DNA of 64,000 nt from Luteibacter sp. (GCF_009912395.1 NZ_WNDO01000027.1:1-64000); one strand, 5' to 3'; shown: positions 53,981 to 63,409, counted from the first letter of the stretch. Numbers and translations: made by a program. Notes: a model not told the origin generated them from the sequence alone.

Positions 53981-55384
53981 TCAGGGGCCGAAGTACGAGG
54001 CGATCTGCGAGTAGACGCCGCCGAAATCGGAGAAGTAGTCGTTCTTGTTGGCGCTGGACGCGCTGCAGCTCGACGGACCACCGAACAGGCCGCCACGCAG
54101 CTGGTAGCTGCCATCGGTCGCGATGGTCAGCAGGCCCGAACCCGACGAACCGCCTTCGGTGACGCTCGAGGTCCAGTTGACCTTGGTCATGTGCGTGCGG
54201 CTGCTGTAGTTGGCGTTGACCGCGCCGACCGTACCCAGCGAATACTTCTTCGCATCGCCCGCCGGATGATGGATATCCGTGGTGGACGAGTTATTGGCGA
54301 TCGATGTGGAGTTCCAGCCCTGGTAGAACACGCCAGCCGGCGGGGTCTTCTTCAGTTCCAGTAGCAGGGTGTCGCGCGAGGCGTCACGATGCAGCAAGGT
54401 CGCACCACCGGTCAGCACGGTAACCGCGCTGTTGATGGTCGACGCCGAGCCGTGGCACTGCGTGGTGTTGTAGAACCAGATCGTCTGCAACGAGCTGGCC
54501 GTGGTCTGGTCCGCGATGCAGTGGGCGGCCGACCAGAACAGCTGGCGCTTGGGCGAGTTGCTGTTGTTGAGCAGCGTGCCCGTGCAGATGTAGCTGCCGC
54601 CATCCGACGAATCGGTGAACAGCATCTTGGCGACGGCCTTCGTGGCGTTGTCGTAGGCGGCCTTGCCCGAGTTGGTGCTGCACACCACGTCGTTCTCGCA
54701 GCTGCCGCTGCTGCCGAAGCCATCGCTGTAGCCGGCCTTGTACGGCGAGGCGCCGAAGTACGACACCTGCGGCACGCTCAGGTGAAAATCACCGGGGTGG
54801 CTGTCACGCGGCAGCACCAGCTCGACCGTGAGCGAATCGCCTTCCACCGCCGGCGTCCAGTACGACTGGCCCGGTGTGAAGTCCTTGCCTGTTGCCTCGA
54901 ACACGTTCGCACCCGAGCCGACGAAATGCAGCACCACGCCGTCCGGCACGCGACCGCCGTTCGCTTCCAGGCGAATCGCGGCACGCAGGCCACCCGCGCC
55001 GCTGGACGCGACGGGGAACTGCGCGACATGGCGACCATCGGGCAGGTCCACCCAGTTGAGGCCGGCGAGGTCAATATCCGGGCTGGTGTTCTTCAGGCCA
55101 AGCCCGACCTGGAGCGGTACGCCCTGCTCGCGCTGGAGCGAGGCGGTGCGAGCGCTGGCCAGCGTGCGCGTGTCGGGCGCGGCGACCTGCACGCGCACCG
55201 ACGACGGCAGCGCGCGCGGATTGGCGAGCTGTGCCTGGCCGATGCTGGCCGGGTTGGCCTGCTCGATGGCGACATCGCCGGCCATTTCGGTGAGCTTGGC
55301 GCCGGCGGTCTGCGCGGCGACCACGCTGGCACCGAGGCCGAGCGCGAGACCCAGGCACACGCTAAGGAACGTCTTCTTACGCAT
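53981..55384 (-). CDS. Secreted trypsin-fold protease, lysyl-endopeptidase-like
   Basis: A 467-residue exported protease with a signal peptide ([20 protein letters not shown]) and a prodomain of about 190 residues. The mature part has the S1 triad of lysyl endopeptidases (API/PrpL group): His in FWSAAHCIA, Asp in RDTLLLEL, Ser in [10 protein letters not shown]. Cys-rich segments ([18 protein letters not shown]) fit the disulphides of that group. Such enzymes cleave after Lys and act as extracellular virulence or nutrition proteases. There is no C-terminal Ig-like extension. The start at 55384 is set by the signal peptide. Confidence 0.9.
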   Translation of the reverse strand: MRKKTFLSVCLGLALGLGASVVAAQTAGAKLTEMAGDVAIEQANPASIGQAQLANPRALPSSVRVQVAAPDTRTLASARTASLQREQGVPLQVGLGLKNTSPDIDLAGLNWVDLPDGRHVAQFPVASSGAGGLRAAIRLEANGGRVPDGVVLHFVGSGANVFEATGKDFTPGQSYWTPAVEGDSLTVELVLPRDSHPGDFHLSVPQVSYFGASPYKAGYSDGFGSSGSCENDVVCSTNSGKAAYDNATKAVAKMLFTDSSDGGSYICTGTLLNNSNSPKRQLFWSAAHCIADQTTASSLQTIWFYNTTQCHGSASTINSAVTVLTGGATLLHRDASRDTLLLELKKTPPAGVFYQGWNSTSIANNSSTTDIHHPAGDAKKYSLGTVGAVNANYSSRTHMTKVNWTSSVTEGGSSGSGLLTIATDGSYQLRGGLFGGPSSCSASSANKNDYFSDFGGVYSQIASYFGP

Positions 55385-55604
55385 TGGTTTACCCCATGGC
55401 GTTCGTTGAAGGATCGTTGGCGGGCCCTTTGCCCCTACCCGCCTGTGATGCAACGTGTTGTCGCCCGCCACCCCACCCCACAAAAACGGCAGGGAACGCG
55501 CCACCCATGAACCCCGTCACGTTTCCGGCAACGGACGGGCGATTTGGCGCCGCCACCGCTTCCTGGGGGATAATCGGCGGCCCACCCGCTTTCGAGTCCC
55601 CTCC

Positions 55605-56447
55605 GTGCCCCACTATTCCGGTCCCCTGCTCACCTCGGACATCGCCACCGCGCTGCTCACCGCGCGCGATACGGGCGATACCACGTGGTCGGGCTCGATG
55701 GACCTGGGGCGCGGTACCGGCACGGCGTTCCTCGGCGTGGATACTTGGCGCTGGAACGACGTGGACTACCCGTATCCCGAGGGCCTCAAGGACCGCACGG
55801 TCTACTACTGGGACGGCGAAGACTTCGACCGCGCCGCGCGCTTCTCCGGCTCACTCATCAAGCTGGTGCCCACCGAATGGGGCGTGCCCACCTTCGAGAT
55901 CGACGGCATCAAGATGCTGCCCACCTCGAAGGAATCGCCGCTGGACGACGCACGCCGCAAGGTCGCCCTCGTGCAACCCGCCGGCAAGGTCGTGCTCGAT
56001 ACCTGCGGCGGCATGGGCTACTTCGCCGCCTGCTGCCTCGATGCGGGCGCATCGCGCATCGTTTCGTTCGAGAAGAATCCGGACGTGATGTGGCTGCGCA
56101 CGATCAATCCGTGGTCACCCGATCCCGAAGCCGCGTCGAGCGGCGGGCGTCTCGATTTCACCCGCGCCGATGTCTCCGAAGCCATTCGCGAGATCGCCGA
56201 CACCTCGGTAGACGCCGTGCTGCACGATCCGCCGCGCTTCGGCATTGCCGGTGAACTCTATGCACAATCGTTCTACGACCAGCTCGCTCGCGTGCTGCGT
56301 CGCGGCGGGAAACTGTTCCACTACACCGGCAGCCCCAACAAGCTCACCAGCGGCCGTGATGTGCCGCGTGAGGTCTCGCGACGATTGGAGAAATCGGGTT
56401 TCGTCGCCGAGTTGGCGCTGGATGGCGTGTTCGCACGAAAGCGCTAA
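55605..56447 (+). CDS. SAM-dependent methyltransferase, class I
   Basis: A protein of about 280 residues. An N-terminal region (1-115) is followed by a Rossmann-fold methyltransferase with the SAM site VVLDTCGGMGYFAACCLDAG (about 125-145), acidic loop VSFEKNPDVM, and the catalytic-type motif VLHDPPRFG. The DPPRFG motif suggests an RNA- or small-molecule-modifying enzyme rather than DNA, but the substrate is unknown. It begins with GTG at 55605; in-frame ATGs lie further upstream without a good ribosome binding site. It is transcribed away from the protease gene. Confidence 0.75.
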   Translation: MPHYSGPLLTSDIATALLTARDTGDTTWSGSMDLGRGTGTAFLGVDTWRWNDVDYPYPEGLKDRTVYYWDGEDFDRAARFSGSLIKLVPTEWGVPTFEIDGIKMLPTSKESPLDDARRKVALVQPAGKVVLDTCGGMGYFAACCLDAGASRIVSFEKNPDVMWLRTINPWSPDPEAASSGGRLDFTRADVSEAIREIADTSVDAVLHDPPRFGIAGELYAQSFYDQLARVLRRGGKLFHYTGSPNKLTSGRDVPREVSRRLEKSGFVAELALDGVFARKR

Positions 56448-56487
56448 GTGTGGTCGAACACGAGCGAAGAACGACAACCTCTCACTC

Positions 56488-56924
56488 GTCGTTCCTGCGA
56501 ACGCAGGAACCCAGCGCCTCGGTTCGCCAGCACGGCGACAACGCACCATCGGCCTTGTGTAGGTGACGCACCCGTAAAAACCGGCTGCATCGCACTGGGT
56601 TCCAGCGTGCGCTGGAACGACGAGACAAACACCTACCGTCGTTCCTGCGAACGCAGGAACCCAGCGCCCCGGTTCACCAGCACGGCGACAACGCACCATC
56701 GGCTTTGTGTAGGCGACGCACCCGCAAAAACCGGCTGCATCGCACTGGGTTCCAGCTTGCGCTGGAACGACGAGCCAAACGCCCACCGTCGTTCCTGCGC
56801 ACGTAGGAACCCAGCGCCTCGGTTTACCAGCAAGGCGACAACGCACCATCGGCTTTGTGTAGGCGACGCACCCGCAAAAACCGAACGCACCGCACTGGGT
56901 TCCAGCGTACGCTGGAACGACGTG
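56488..56924. repeat. Three tandem 150-bp repeats with REP-like palindromes
   Basis: Copies begin at 56488, 56638 and 56788, a spacing of exactly 150 bp; the last is slightly shortened. Each copy has GTCGTTCCTGCG...CGCAGGAACCC at one end and GGGTTCCAGC...GCTGGAACGAC at the other, so each is a hairpin pair with an overall inverted layout. Sequence between copies differs by only a few bases. Confidence 0.85.
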
Positions 56925-57509
56925 AGGGGGATTGAGAGGGTTCGCTATAAGCGCGTGCACGATAGCGATGCGGAAAGAAACATCGCAACTTTTGGTCGCG
57001 CAGATGGCTCAGGACTACAGACAATCCGGAGATGTTCTGATACGTTCTCCGGCAGTTGTCGATGGATCGGATGCGAAGAAGAAGCATCGACAACCATTGC
57101 TCACCATCATGGTGAAAAGCGCAGAGGGGATTCGAACGGCCATCCTAGCCCCCTCCACTGACCTCATCCTCTACAACAGGCATGAAGCTATGTCGAATTC
57201 TACGGCATTCCCCCGTCCACCGCTTGGACGCGGCATTCCCCCCGACGGCACGCGAGCGGTCCGGCACATGTCCGGCCACGACTGAAGCGTCTCGACGCCC
57301 GTCACCCTTATGCCTTTTGCCTAGCCGTTACCACCCGGCGCGTTGCCGTGTGGCGCGGATAAGGACGACTAACGTCGATCAATCGAGTTCCAGCCGCCCG
57401 TAACCCCTTCGCGGGGAGGCGTGGGGCGATAGCGCCTCACCGGTCGAGTGATGAGGAGTACGTCGAGAGGCGTGCTCCGCTCGGCAAGCGCGGCCACAAG
57501 GAGAACACC
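56925..57509. other. Gene-poor region
   Basis: About 580 bp with no convincing gene. Short frames (for example 56932-57285 and 57182-57403) lack good starts and family resemblance. Small palindromes such as TCACCATCATGGTGA (about 57101) and CCCCTTCGCGGGG (about 57403) are present. The ribosome binding site AAGGAGAAC belongs to the next gene. Confidence 0.4.
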
Positions 57510-57797
57510 ATGAGCGCACCAGACGACCTCTGTCGGCTCGGCGAGGGCAGCTATGTCCTCGATCCCGATGCCAGCCTCGATACCTTGCTCGACGATGCCG
57601 GCGAATGGCTGGCGTATGCCGAAGGACTCAATGAGGTGTTGGCGGAAACCTTCGCCGATATGGACCTGCCGAACCGTAAGCACCTCATACGCCTGATCGG
57701 CGCAACCACTTTGCTAACACGCATGAGCACGCAATGCGTCCAACAGGCGAAAGTACGTCGCATATGGGACGCGCAAGTCACGCTCGGAGGCGATTGA
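57510..57797 (+). CDS. Small acidic protein, DUF3077-like
   Basis: A 95-residue protein preceded by a good ribosome binding site (AAGGAGAACACC). The N-terminal half (SYVLDPDASLDTLLDDAGEW, about 14-33) resembles DUF3077/DUF6124-type small proteins of Pseudomonads and Xanthomonads; the rest is helical. It ends 2 bp before the following small membrane-protein gene, so the two are probably co-transcribed. Function unknown. Confidence 0.6.
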   Translation: MSAPDDLCRLGEGSYVLDPDASLDTLLDDAGEWLAYAEGLNEVLAETFADMDLPNRKHLIRLIGATTLLTRMSTQCVQQAKVRRIWDAQVTLGGD

Positions 57798-57799
57798 CC

Positions 57800-58096
57800 G
57801 TGCTTCCCATCATCCCGATCCTCACCGGCGGCATCGTGCTACTCGCCGTGAATCTCATTGTCTACGTCAACCGCATGCACGGCCGCTCGCGATCATGCCG
57901 CAGTGCGCGGGATTTCTGCGCGGTGTCATTCGTCTTCTTCCTGGCCGCCCTATTCGCGCTGCTCGACCTGACAACGCAGGTGTGGGTCGATCCAAGCGAA
58001 AACCTGGCCCTGGCGATCCTGAAAAGCACGGGGGGCGGACTCGCGATATCGACCGCATCGGCCCTCGGCTTCTGCATGGCCGCCCGCCTTGACTGA
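57800..58096 (+). CDS. Small membrane protein of unknown function
   Basis: A protein of about 98 residues beginning with GTG (57800), with hydrophobic stretches at about 3-22 (PIIPILTGGIVLLAVNLIVY) and 39-58 (AVSFVFFLAALFALLDLTT), and a third weaker one near the end (STASALGFCMAAR). No family recognised. It is coupled to the preceding small gene by a 2-bp gap. An ATG further upstream (57734) is inside that gene and less likely. Confidence 0.55.
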   Translation: MLPIIPILTGGIVLLAVNLIVYVNRMHGRSRSCRSARDFCAVSFVFFLAALFALLDLTTQVWVDPSENLALAILKSTGGGLAISTASALGFCMAARLD

Positions 58097-58104
58097 CACA
58101 CCCT

Positions 58105-58175
58105 CTGTAGGAGCGCGCTTGTGCGCGACGGGTGCTCGCGGCAACCTGGCATCGCGCGCAAGCGCGCTCCTACAG
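58105..58175. repeat. REPIN-like inverted repeat
   Basis: Arms of 24 bp (58105-58128, starting CTGTAGGAGCGCGCTTG, and 58152-58175) match at 23 positions, with a 23-bp spacer. The TGTAGGAGCGCGCTTGCGCGC motif is common in REP elements of Pseudomonads and Xanthomonads. No RAYT transposase gene is nearby. Confidence 0.75.
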
Positions 58176-58261
58176 AAGCATGGATACCCGGATCTACATG
58201 GCCGCCATGACTCCAATCCTAGACGGAATCATGACCTGGACGGATACGCCCATCGAAATCT

Positions 58262-59446
58262 TCAGGCACGCGGAGGCCAACGGCCGTCTTGTTTCTTCTG
58301 CTGGTGCCACGTTTCCATCCCGAGATCATCCAGCGCGTACTCGCCCCGGTTTGACTTCCATATCAGTGGCGGAGTCATTTCCCGCATGGCATTGAGCGCG
58401 ACCTGCGCCGCAGAAGCCGATACCGGGCGCCCGAGCACATCGGAATAAGCGCTCAATGCCGAAGCGCCAAAAGGTGCGAAGGTATCCCCAGCCTCAAGCA
58501 GACAAGCTAGCACCGCCTGCTGTACATCCGTCAGCGCCAGGAAGGTATCCCGATAGCGTGCGTGCTCGGCCGCGACAAGCCGGGAGGCCTCCTCCAACAC
58601 GGCATCTTCGAATGCCAATCCAGCATTGAGCCTGGGATTCAATGCATTGCTGATCGCCGCATCCATTTCTTTCGGACGATTCCCCAGCATACGGAAAGCA
58701 GCCAGGATTTTCGTGGCATCGATGCCACCCAATGCCGGATTGCTCTTAGCCAGCAAACCGCACATCCAATGGACGTAATCGTCATCCAGCAGTGGCATGG
58801 GGCGCACACGTGAGCCATAGAACGCGGCCGACTTGGCATTGGTTAGACGCCCGAGCTTGTCACGGTCGGAGCCGGACATCACCAGCATGAGGCTCACATC
58901 ACCCGGCGAATTCAGCGTGTCGCGCGCAGCCTTCAGTTCTCGCGCCACATCGTCCCCGCGATCGCTCACCAGAAGATGCTGCGCTTCGTCGAGGATCAGG
59001 GCGACCTTGCCCGCACTCTCCGACAATACCCGTAACGCGTCGGTCAGGGACGATCCGGGCATCCTGCCAATCTTCGTCGCGTCGAATTCCAAGGAGGAGC
59101 CGCCCGCGCCGACTTTCACTTTGTCCAACCCGGCACGTTCGGCCAGCCTCGCGATGACACCCGCGCTAGCCATCAATGCCCTGCCCACCGCCGTGTAGAT
59201 CTGATCGGTAGGATCGACCTGGAGATTCGCCCAGAGATCGAGATAGATGACCTCGACCCCTTCGGCTTCCAGAGCAGGCTTAAGATCGTTGCGCAGGAAG
59301 GTGGATTTACCCGTTCTTCTCGGCGCGGCAAGGAACAAACCATCCGCGTCGCTGTTCCATTTAAGGCGACCCGACAGCGACACAACCATTTCACCCGCAA
59401 GCTCGGACCGGGGAAAGCGCAAGTCAGTGGTCACTTTATTCTCCAA
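58262..59446 (-). CDS. AAA-type ATPase of unknown function
   Basis: A 394-residue protein with a P-loop (LAAPRRTGKSTFLRN, Walker A, about residue 42) and Walker B (KVALILDEAQHLLV, about 150). A sensor-type Arg/Ser follows in LMLVMSGSDRDKL, and the C-terminal half is helical. It resembles the ATPase group that includes DUF815/AAA_16-like and ExeA/TniB-like switch ATPases. It stands alone. An AT-rich 21-bp palindrome sits directly before the start, which points to tight control. It could belong to a defence or mobile-element function, but nothing in the neighbourhood confirms that. Confidence 0.75.
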   Translation of the reverse strand: MENKVTTDLRFPRSELAGEMVVSLSGRLKWNSDADGLFLAAPRRTGKSTFLRNDLKPALEAEGVEVIYLDLWANLQVDPTDQIYTAVGRALMASAGVIARLAERAGLDKVKVGAGGSSLEFDATKIGRMPGSSLTDALRVLSESAGKVALILDEAQHLLVSDRGDDVARELKAARDTLNSPGDVSLMLVMSGSDRDKLGRLTNAKSAAFYGSRVRPMPLLDDDYVHWMCGLLAKSNPALGGIDATKILAAFRMLGNRPKEMDAAISNALNPRLNAGLAFEDAVLEEASRLVAAEHARYRDTFLALTDVQQAVLACLLEAGDTFAPFGASALSAYSDVLGRPVSASAAQVALNAMREMTPPLIWKSNRGEYALDDLGMETWHQQKKQDGRWPPRA

Positions 59447-59454
59447 TTATGCTG

Positions 59455-59475
59455 TTTTATATAATTTATATAAAA
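59455..59475. promoter_or_regulatory. Perfect AT-rich palindrome, probable operator
   Basis: TTTTATATAA and TTATATAAAA flank a single T, 8 bp before the ATPase start codon. It overlaps the expected promoter/leader of that gene, fitting repressor binding. The AT-rich character contrasts with the GC-rich genome. Confidence 0.55.
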
Positions 59476-59545
59476 TTACATAATTGAATATTATCATGCA
59501 TTTATCACGGATCGCCAGCGCCCTGAATCCGCCAGGTATCGCCCG

Positions 59546-60565
59546 TCAGGCCATCGACTCCATACGCAGGATGCGCCCTCCCCTCGGGCTTCGGTCCACA
59601 TAGATGATCTTCACGACGCTGCCGCAGGTGATGGGGTCGTCATCGCGGGTCGTCCTTCCGGAGGGATAGAGGCGATCGCCAATGCGGTACCAGCGCTGGA
59701 GTTCGCTCATCCTTCCGACGGCGACCGAGCTATCCAGGACTTCGACCACGACACCGGTGATGGTGAGCGTACGTGGCTTGATGTCCTTCCAGGACCGTAT
59801 CTTTCGCCACACCCCGGTGACGGTGGCGACGCCCAGCAGGAAAAAGACACCGCCTGCGATACGTCCGAACAGCGAAAGCAGCAGGAGGGTGAACATCGCG
59901 AAGAAGATCCCGGTCATCCACAACACCAGGCCGGTGGAATCCCATGCGGCCAATTCAAGGCACTCCTCCTCCGACGCCGCGCGTTCGGCGACGATCGGCA
60001 GATAGCCCTGGTAATCCACCTTAAGCAAGATGGGTGCAGGCGTACCCGGAAGCTCGACGCGCTCAAGCACCACGGGCTGGTAAAGCAGCCCTTTCAGGCG
60101 CCCGGCCGACGGGATGAGCTGGAGGTTCCCATTGTTCGCATGGCGGATGGGAATCCTCACGGGGAAAAACTGGCCCCCAACCTCATAGTGGGCGATGCCG
60201 TCCCTATCGGCGATGCCACCCAGTTCACCCCGGACCACGGTCTTCACGAGCATGCCGGGGGATCGCAGTACCGCGCCGAGATAGCGAAACAGGCGGGTGT
60301 TCTTTATCCCGAAGTACACGGTAAGCATAAAGAAGAATGCACAGACCAGGCAGAAAAGGACCAGCCCGGACACCCGGCTGTCGTGGCTACCGAGGTCATA
60401 GGCCACCCAGCCCATCGCCACCAGGGCAAATGCGAACGGCGTGCTCACGAGCACATGGAAGATGGCTGCGCCTTTTAGGTTTCGCCGCAGGGCCCGAAGC
60501 AGATCCAGGTCGTCCGGACCCAGGGGGCACTCCGTCGTCGTCGCGGGCTGGACCGATTGCGTCAT
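59546..60565 (-). CDS. Membrane protein of unknown function
   Basis: A 339-residue protein with two N-terminal helices (about 36-58 FHVLVSTPFAFALVAMGWVA and 66-88 GLVLFCLVCAFFFMLTVYFG) and a soluble part (95-200). Two further helices lie at about 210-255 (LVLWMTGIFFAMFTLLLLSL), followed by a C-terminal soluble domain with beta strands (about 265-339). No family recognised. It is read on the minus strand, separate from its neighbours, and the start has moderate spacing to a ribosome binding site. Confidence 0.7.
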   Translation of the reverse strand: MTQSVQPATTTECPLGPDDLDLLRALRRNLKGAAIFHVLVSTPFAFALVAMGWVAYDLGSHDSRVSGLVLFCLVCAFFFMLTVYFGIKNTRLFRYLGAVLRSPGMLVKTVVRGELGGIADRDGIAHYEVGGQFFPVRIPIRHANNGNLQLIPSAGRLKGLLYQPVVLERVELPGTPAPILLKVDYQGYLPIVAERAASEEECLELAAWDSTGLVLWMTGIFFAMFTLLLLSLFGRIAGGVFFLLGVATVTGVWRKIRSWKDIKPRTLTITGVVVEVLDSSVAVGRMSELQRWYRIGDRLYPSGRTTRDDDPITCGSVVKIIYVDRSPRGGRILRMESMA

Positions 60566-60746
60566 GGCAATTCCTTTTGACGAGAATCTGATATCGTTGC
60601 CCGAGCAGACTCGGGGCTGCTAACTCATAACGCGTACGAAAACCAGGAACCCTGTAGCAAGAGTCTGGATGACATCACCGTGTTCGGCTGGCGCCGCCCC
60701 TGACGTACGTCATGTTAGCCAATTCTTGCCTTTCGGGAGACAGCCG

Positions 60747-61358
60747 ATGCGCAGTATTCGCTTCACGGGAATCGCGGCAGCCCTTTATCTTGCCGCGTCG
60801 GCATCCATGGCCGCCGACGTCACGCAAATTCCCGACAACATCCGATCCCAGTTCGGGCCCGACGACACCATCATCGCGATGAAAAGCGCCAGCCCGCTGG
60901 GTCTCGATGCGTCCGGAACGGTCGTGGCCGTCCGTTATGCGTCCGATGATCCCCAGAAGCCCGCGCATTGTGAACTGATCGTTTTCAGGGGCGACCATGC
61001 GAAAGTGGCCACATCGGAGCACAACAGCAACGTCGTCGACTGCATCAACAACGAGACCAACAAGACCGCCGGCACACTGGCGGCCAATGACCAGCTCACC
61101 GTCACGCCAACGCAAATCGCCTACGTCAACCTGCTGCCCCGCGGTGGCACGGCCTATACGTTCAACTGGTGTCGTCGGTTCTTCGCTTGGCATCTCCAGC
61201 GCGTGGAAGCCTCGTCGGTATATAACGGCGAGAAGGGTCCTGTCGTTCGCCGATCCACGCTGGACTTCCCGATGAGACTCACCTGGATAAACCTGTCGGA
61301 CTTCGACCCCAAGCTCGTCCGGGATGACCTCGCCAAGAATCTCAAGACGCTCAAATGA
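60747..61358 (+). CDS. Secreted protein of unknown function
   Basis: A 203-residue protein with a signal peptide (FTGIAAALYLAASASMAADV). The mature part contains a few Cys residues (HCELIVF, VVDCINN, WCRRFF) that could form disulphides, and ends in a Lys-rich helix. No family recognised. ATG at 60747 has GGGAGA upstream and places the signal peptide at the N-terminus. A terminator follows 19 bp after the stop. Confidence 0.65.
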   Translation: MRSIRFTGIAAALYLAASASMAADVTQIPDNIRSQFGPDDTIIAMKSASPLGLDASGTVVAVRYASDDPQKPAHCELIVFRGDHAKVATSEHNSNVVDCINNETNKTAGTLAANDQLTVTPTQIAYVNLLPRGGTAYTFNWCRRFFAWHLQRVEASSVYNGEKGPVVRRSTLDFPMRLTWINLSDFDPKLVRDDLAKNLKTLK

Positions 61359-61377
61359 TGTGAACTGGAGCGACATG

Positions 61378-61399
61378 AACCCGCCTTTGCAGGCGGGTT
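61378..61399 (+). terminator. Rho-independent terminator
   Basis: AACCCGCC and GGCGGGTT pair over 8 bp with TTTGCA as loop, followed by TTCC. It lies 20 bp after the stop codon of the secreted-protein gene. Confidence 0.8.
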
Positions 61400-61562
61400 T
61401 TCCTGTATCGCCTCAAGAAGCGTATTGCTTTGTTTGATGCGCTAGCAAAATCCCATAACGCGTAAGCCAAAATGATTCCGCTCGCCGGATTTGGTGCCTT
61501 TGCCTTTGCCCACCTGCACAAGTCAAAACTAAATAATCAATTACTTATAAAAGGATTTCTGC

Positions 61563-62306
61563 ATGCCGTCTTCCCAGCCCCGATCAATGCATCATGTGAC
61601 TTTGCTGCTGGTAATGACGAGTGCTGCTGCCGCGATCGCAACCCCCTGTCTGGCAGACAGTAAAGCTTCAAGCTATCCCTCGGGCTGGCCCCAAACCCAC
61701 CAGGCGCAACGTGATTTTTCGGAAACTGCCATCATCACCGATCTAAATAGTAGCCCCCGAAAACTCTGGATGATCTCCGCCCCCGTGTCCGGCGCCGCTA
61801 AAGGCCTGGAGTTCTTCACCGGTGAACGGGTCGACGTCCATGTTGACGGTAAGGCGTATACATTCTCAGACTCGTCAGGGCACCGGTACGAATCCCGACG
61901 AGCTCGTCCTTCGTCTGTAGACCTGACTGATCCATCGATCAGTGCCGGCTGGGAGAAAGATGGTAAAGGTCATGACGTTATCGTCGGGGCCAAGCTGAAG
62001 GACGTCAGCAATGCCAGTCAATTGTTCAGCGGTGACAAAATCTGCGAATCCACTCCTTATGTCATTAGCACGGAAGCGTCGCGATTCCAGGCTAGCGAGG
62101 CCGGCTTTACCCCACGCACAAAGATGGTCGCTGACTTCAATGTAAAGAGTAACTGCTGGACCACCGAGCCCACACATGTTGTTAATCTCGAAGACAACAC
62201 GTTCCTCCTTTTCACAGAGGATCGCGTTATCAGAATCAACAGCATGGACCTGACGCCCTCGGGCCCAGCCCCCGACTTCAAGATCGTCGATATCAAGGAA
62301 AAATAA
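61563..62306 (+). CDS. Secreted protein of unknown function, lower GC
   Basis: A 247-residue protein with a signal peptide (VTLLLVMTSAAAAIATPCLA) and a mixed alpha/beta mature part without recognised domains (KLWMISAPVSGAAKG, VDVHVDGKAYTFSD, VADFNVKSNCW). Base composition is clearly less GC-rich than in surrounding genes, suggesting horizontal transfer. It stands alone. Confidence 0.65.
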   Translation: MPSSQPRSMHHVTLLLVMTSAAAAIATPCLADSKASSYPSGWPQTHQAQRDFSETAIITDLNSSPRKLWMISAPVSGAAKGLEFFTGERVDVHVDGKAYTFSDSSGHRYESRRARPSSVDLTDPSISAGWEKDGKGHDVIVGAKLKDVSNASQLFSGDKICESTPYVISTEASRFQASEAGFTPRTKMVADFNVKSNCWTTEPTHVVNLEDNTFLLFTEDRVIRINSMDLTPSGPAPDFKIVDIKEK

Positions 62307-62344
62307 CAAGAGTTCGCAAGGAGTCGCCGTGTCACCAAATGCCA

Positions 62345-63280
62345 CTACTCGGCCTTTGCTCCCGCCAGCGGCTTCCCATCCACAAAACTACGCACCGCGG
62401 CAACGGTGACATCGGTCGCCTCCTCCATAAGCCAATGCCCCGCATTCGGCACCACCAGTTCCGAGACGTGGGCCGCCGCGTTACGCATCACGATGGCCTC
62501 GTTCGCACCGAACGACTTCGCGCCGCCGATAGCTAACACGGGCATGGTGAGCTTGTCAGTCAGCGACGCCTTGTTGTCGTCGGCGTCCTGGCGGATGGAG
62601 CGGAACTGGGCGAAGGCGGAGTGCATGCCGCCCTGGCGGGCGTAGAGTTCGGCGTAGTGCTGGCGGGTCGCTTCATCGATCTTGGTCGGATCGCCCGCGA
62701 AGTCGTTCCAGAAACGATCCAGGTAGATGCGCTCGCGGCCGGCCACCAGGCGCTCCATGTCCGGGCCGCCGAAGTCGAAGTGCCATAGCAGGGGCGATCG
62801 CACGATCTGGTCCCAGGGCGGAATGCCCGGCACGGGGGCATCCATGACCACCAGGCGGTCGGTCTTGTCAGGGTACCGGCGGGCATAGGCGTAAGCGACC
62901 ATCGTGCCGATATCGTGGCCCACCACCACGGCATGGTCGATGCCGAGCTGGGTCAGCACGGCACGAACGTCGGCCGCCTGGTTCTTCTTGTCGTAGCCCG
63001 CCTCCGGATGCGACGAGAGGCCCAGGCCGCGAAGATCGGGCACCACCACCGTGTGGTTGCCCACCAGTGCGGCAGCCAGCGGCTCCCACATGTCGCCCGT
63101 ATCGCCAAAGCCGTGCAGCAAGACGACCGCGGGGCCCTTGCCGCCTACGCGGACATGGATCGTCGCGCCGTTGGCCTGGATATCCTGGCTGCGGAACGCA
63201 GGCGGGAATGGCTTGACCGCGGCGAAGGCCGGGAAACTCAGTGCCAGGGCAAGCCCGGCGGCAAGAAGCGAACGGATCAT
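62345..63280 (-). CDS. Alpha/beta hydrolase, epoxide-hydrolase-like, exported
   Basis: A 311-residue protein with a signal peptide (SLLAAGLALALSFPAFA). The fold elements are the oxyanion segment VLLHGFGDTGDMW, the nucleophile elbow VVVGHDIGTMVAY (Asp nucleophile, the feature of epoxide hydrolases and dehalogenases rather than esterases), and the catalytic His in NAGHWLMEEA. It probably hydrolyses an epoxide outside the cytoplasm. ATG at 63280 starts the signal peptide; the frame is open further upstream. Confidence 0.85.
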   Translation of the reverse strand: MIRSLLAAGLALALSFPAFAAVKPFPPAFRSQDIQANGATIHVRVGGKGPAVVLLHGFGDTGDMWEPLAAALVGNHTVVVPDLRGLGLSSHPEAGYDKKNQAADVRAVLTQLGIDHAVVVGHDIGTMVAYAYARRYPDKTDRLVVMDAPVPGIPPWDQIVRSPLLWHFDFGGPDMERLVAGRERIYLDRFWNDFAGDPTKIDEATRQHYAELYARQGGMHSAFAQFRSIRQDADDNKASLTDKLTMPVLAIGGAKSFGANEAIVMRNAAAHVSELVVPNAGHWLMEEATDVTVAAVRSFVDGKPLAGAKAE

Positions 63281-63409
63281 GGGTGCGGCTCCAGGAAAGG
63301 TACGAGACGATGTTTGACGACGTCGAACGACTGCCTTTCGAACTGCGGTGATGCCCCTGACGGAAAACACGGGTTGACAAGGAAGCGGCCGCCGATCAAG
63401 CATGGCCCC

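Noticed and set aside
56115-56960. A 281-codon minus-strand frame with repeated motifs (VPAYAGTQ and similar).
   Set aside because: It is the translation of the 150-bp DNA repeats and part of the methyltransferase gene read backwards, a well-known false protein type.
57115-57190. A tRNA-like GGATTCGAAC block suggesting a tRNA on the minus strand.
   Set aside because: The T-arm stem does not pair and no acceptor stem, anticodon arm or D-arm can be folded around it.
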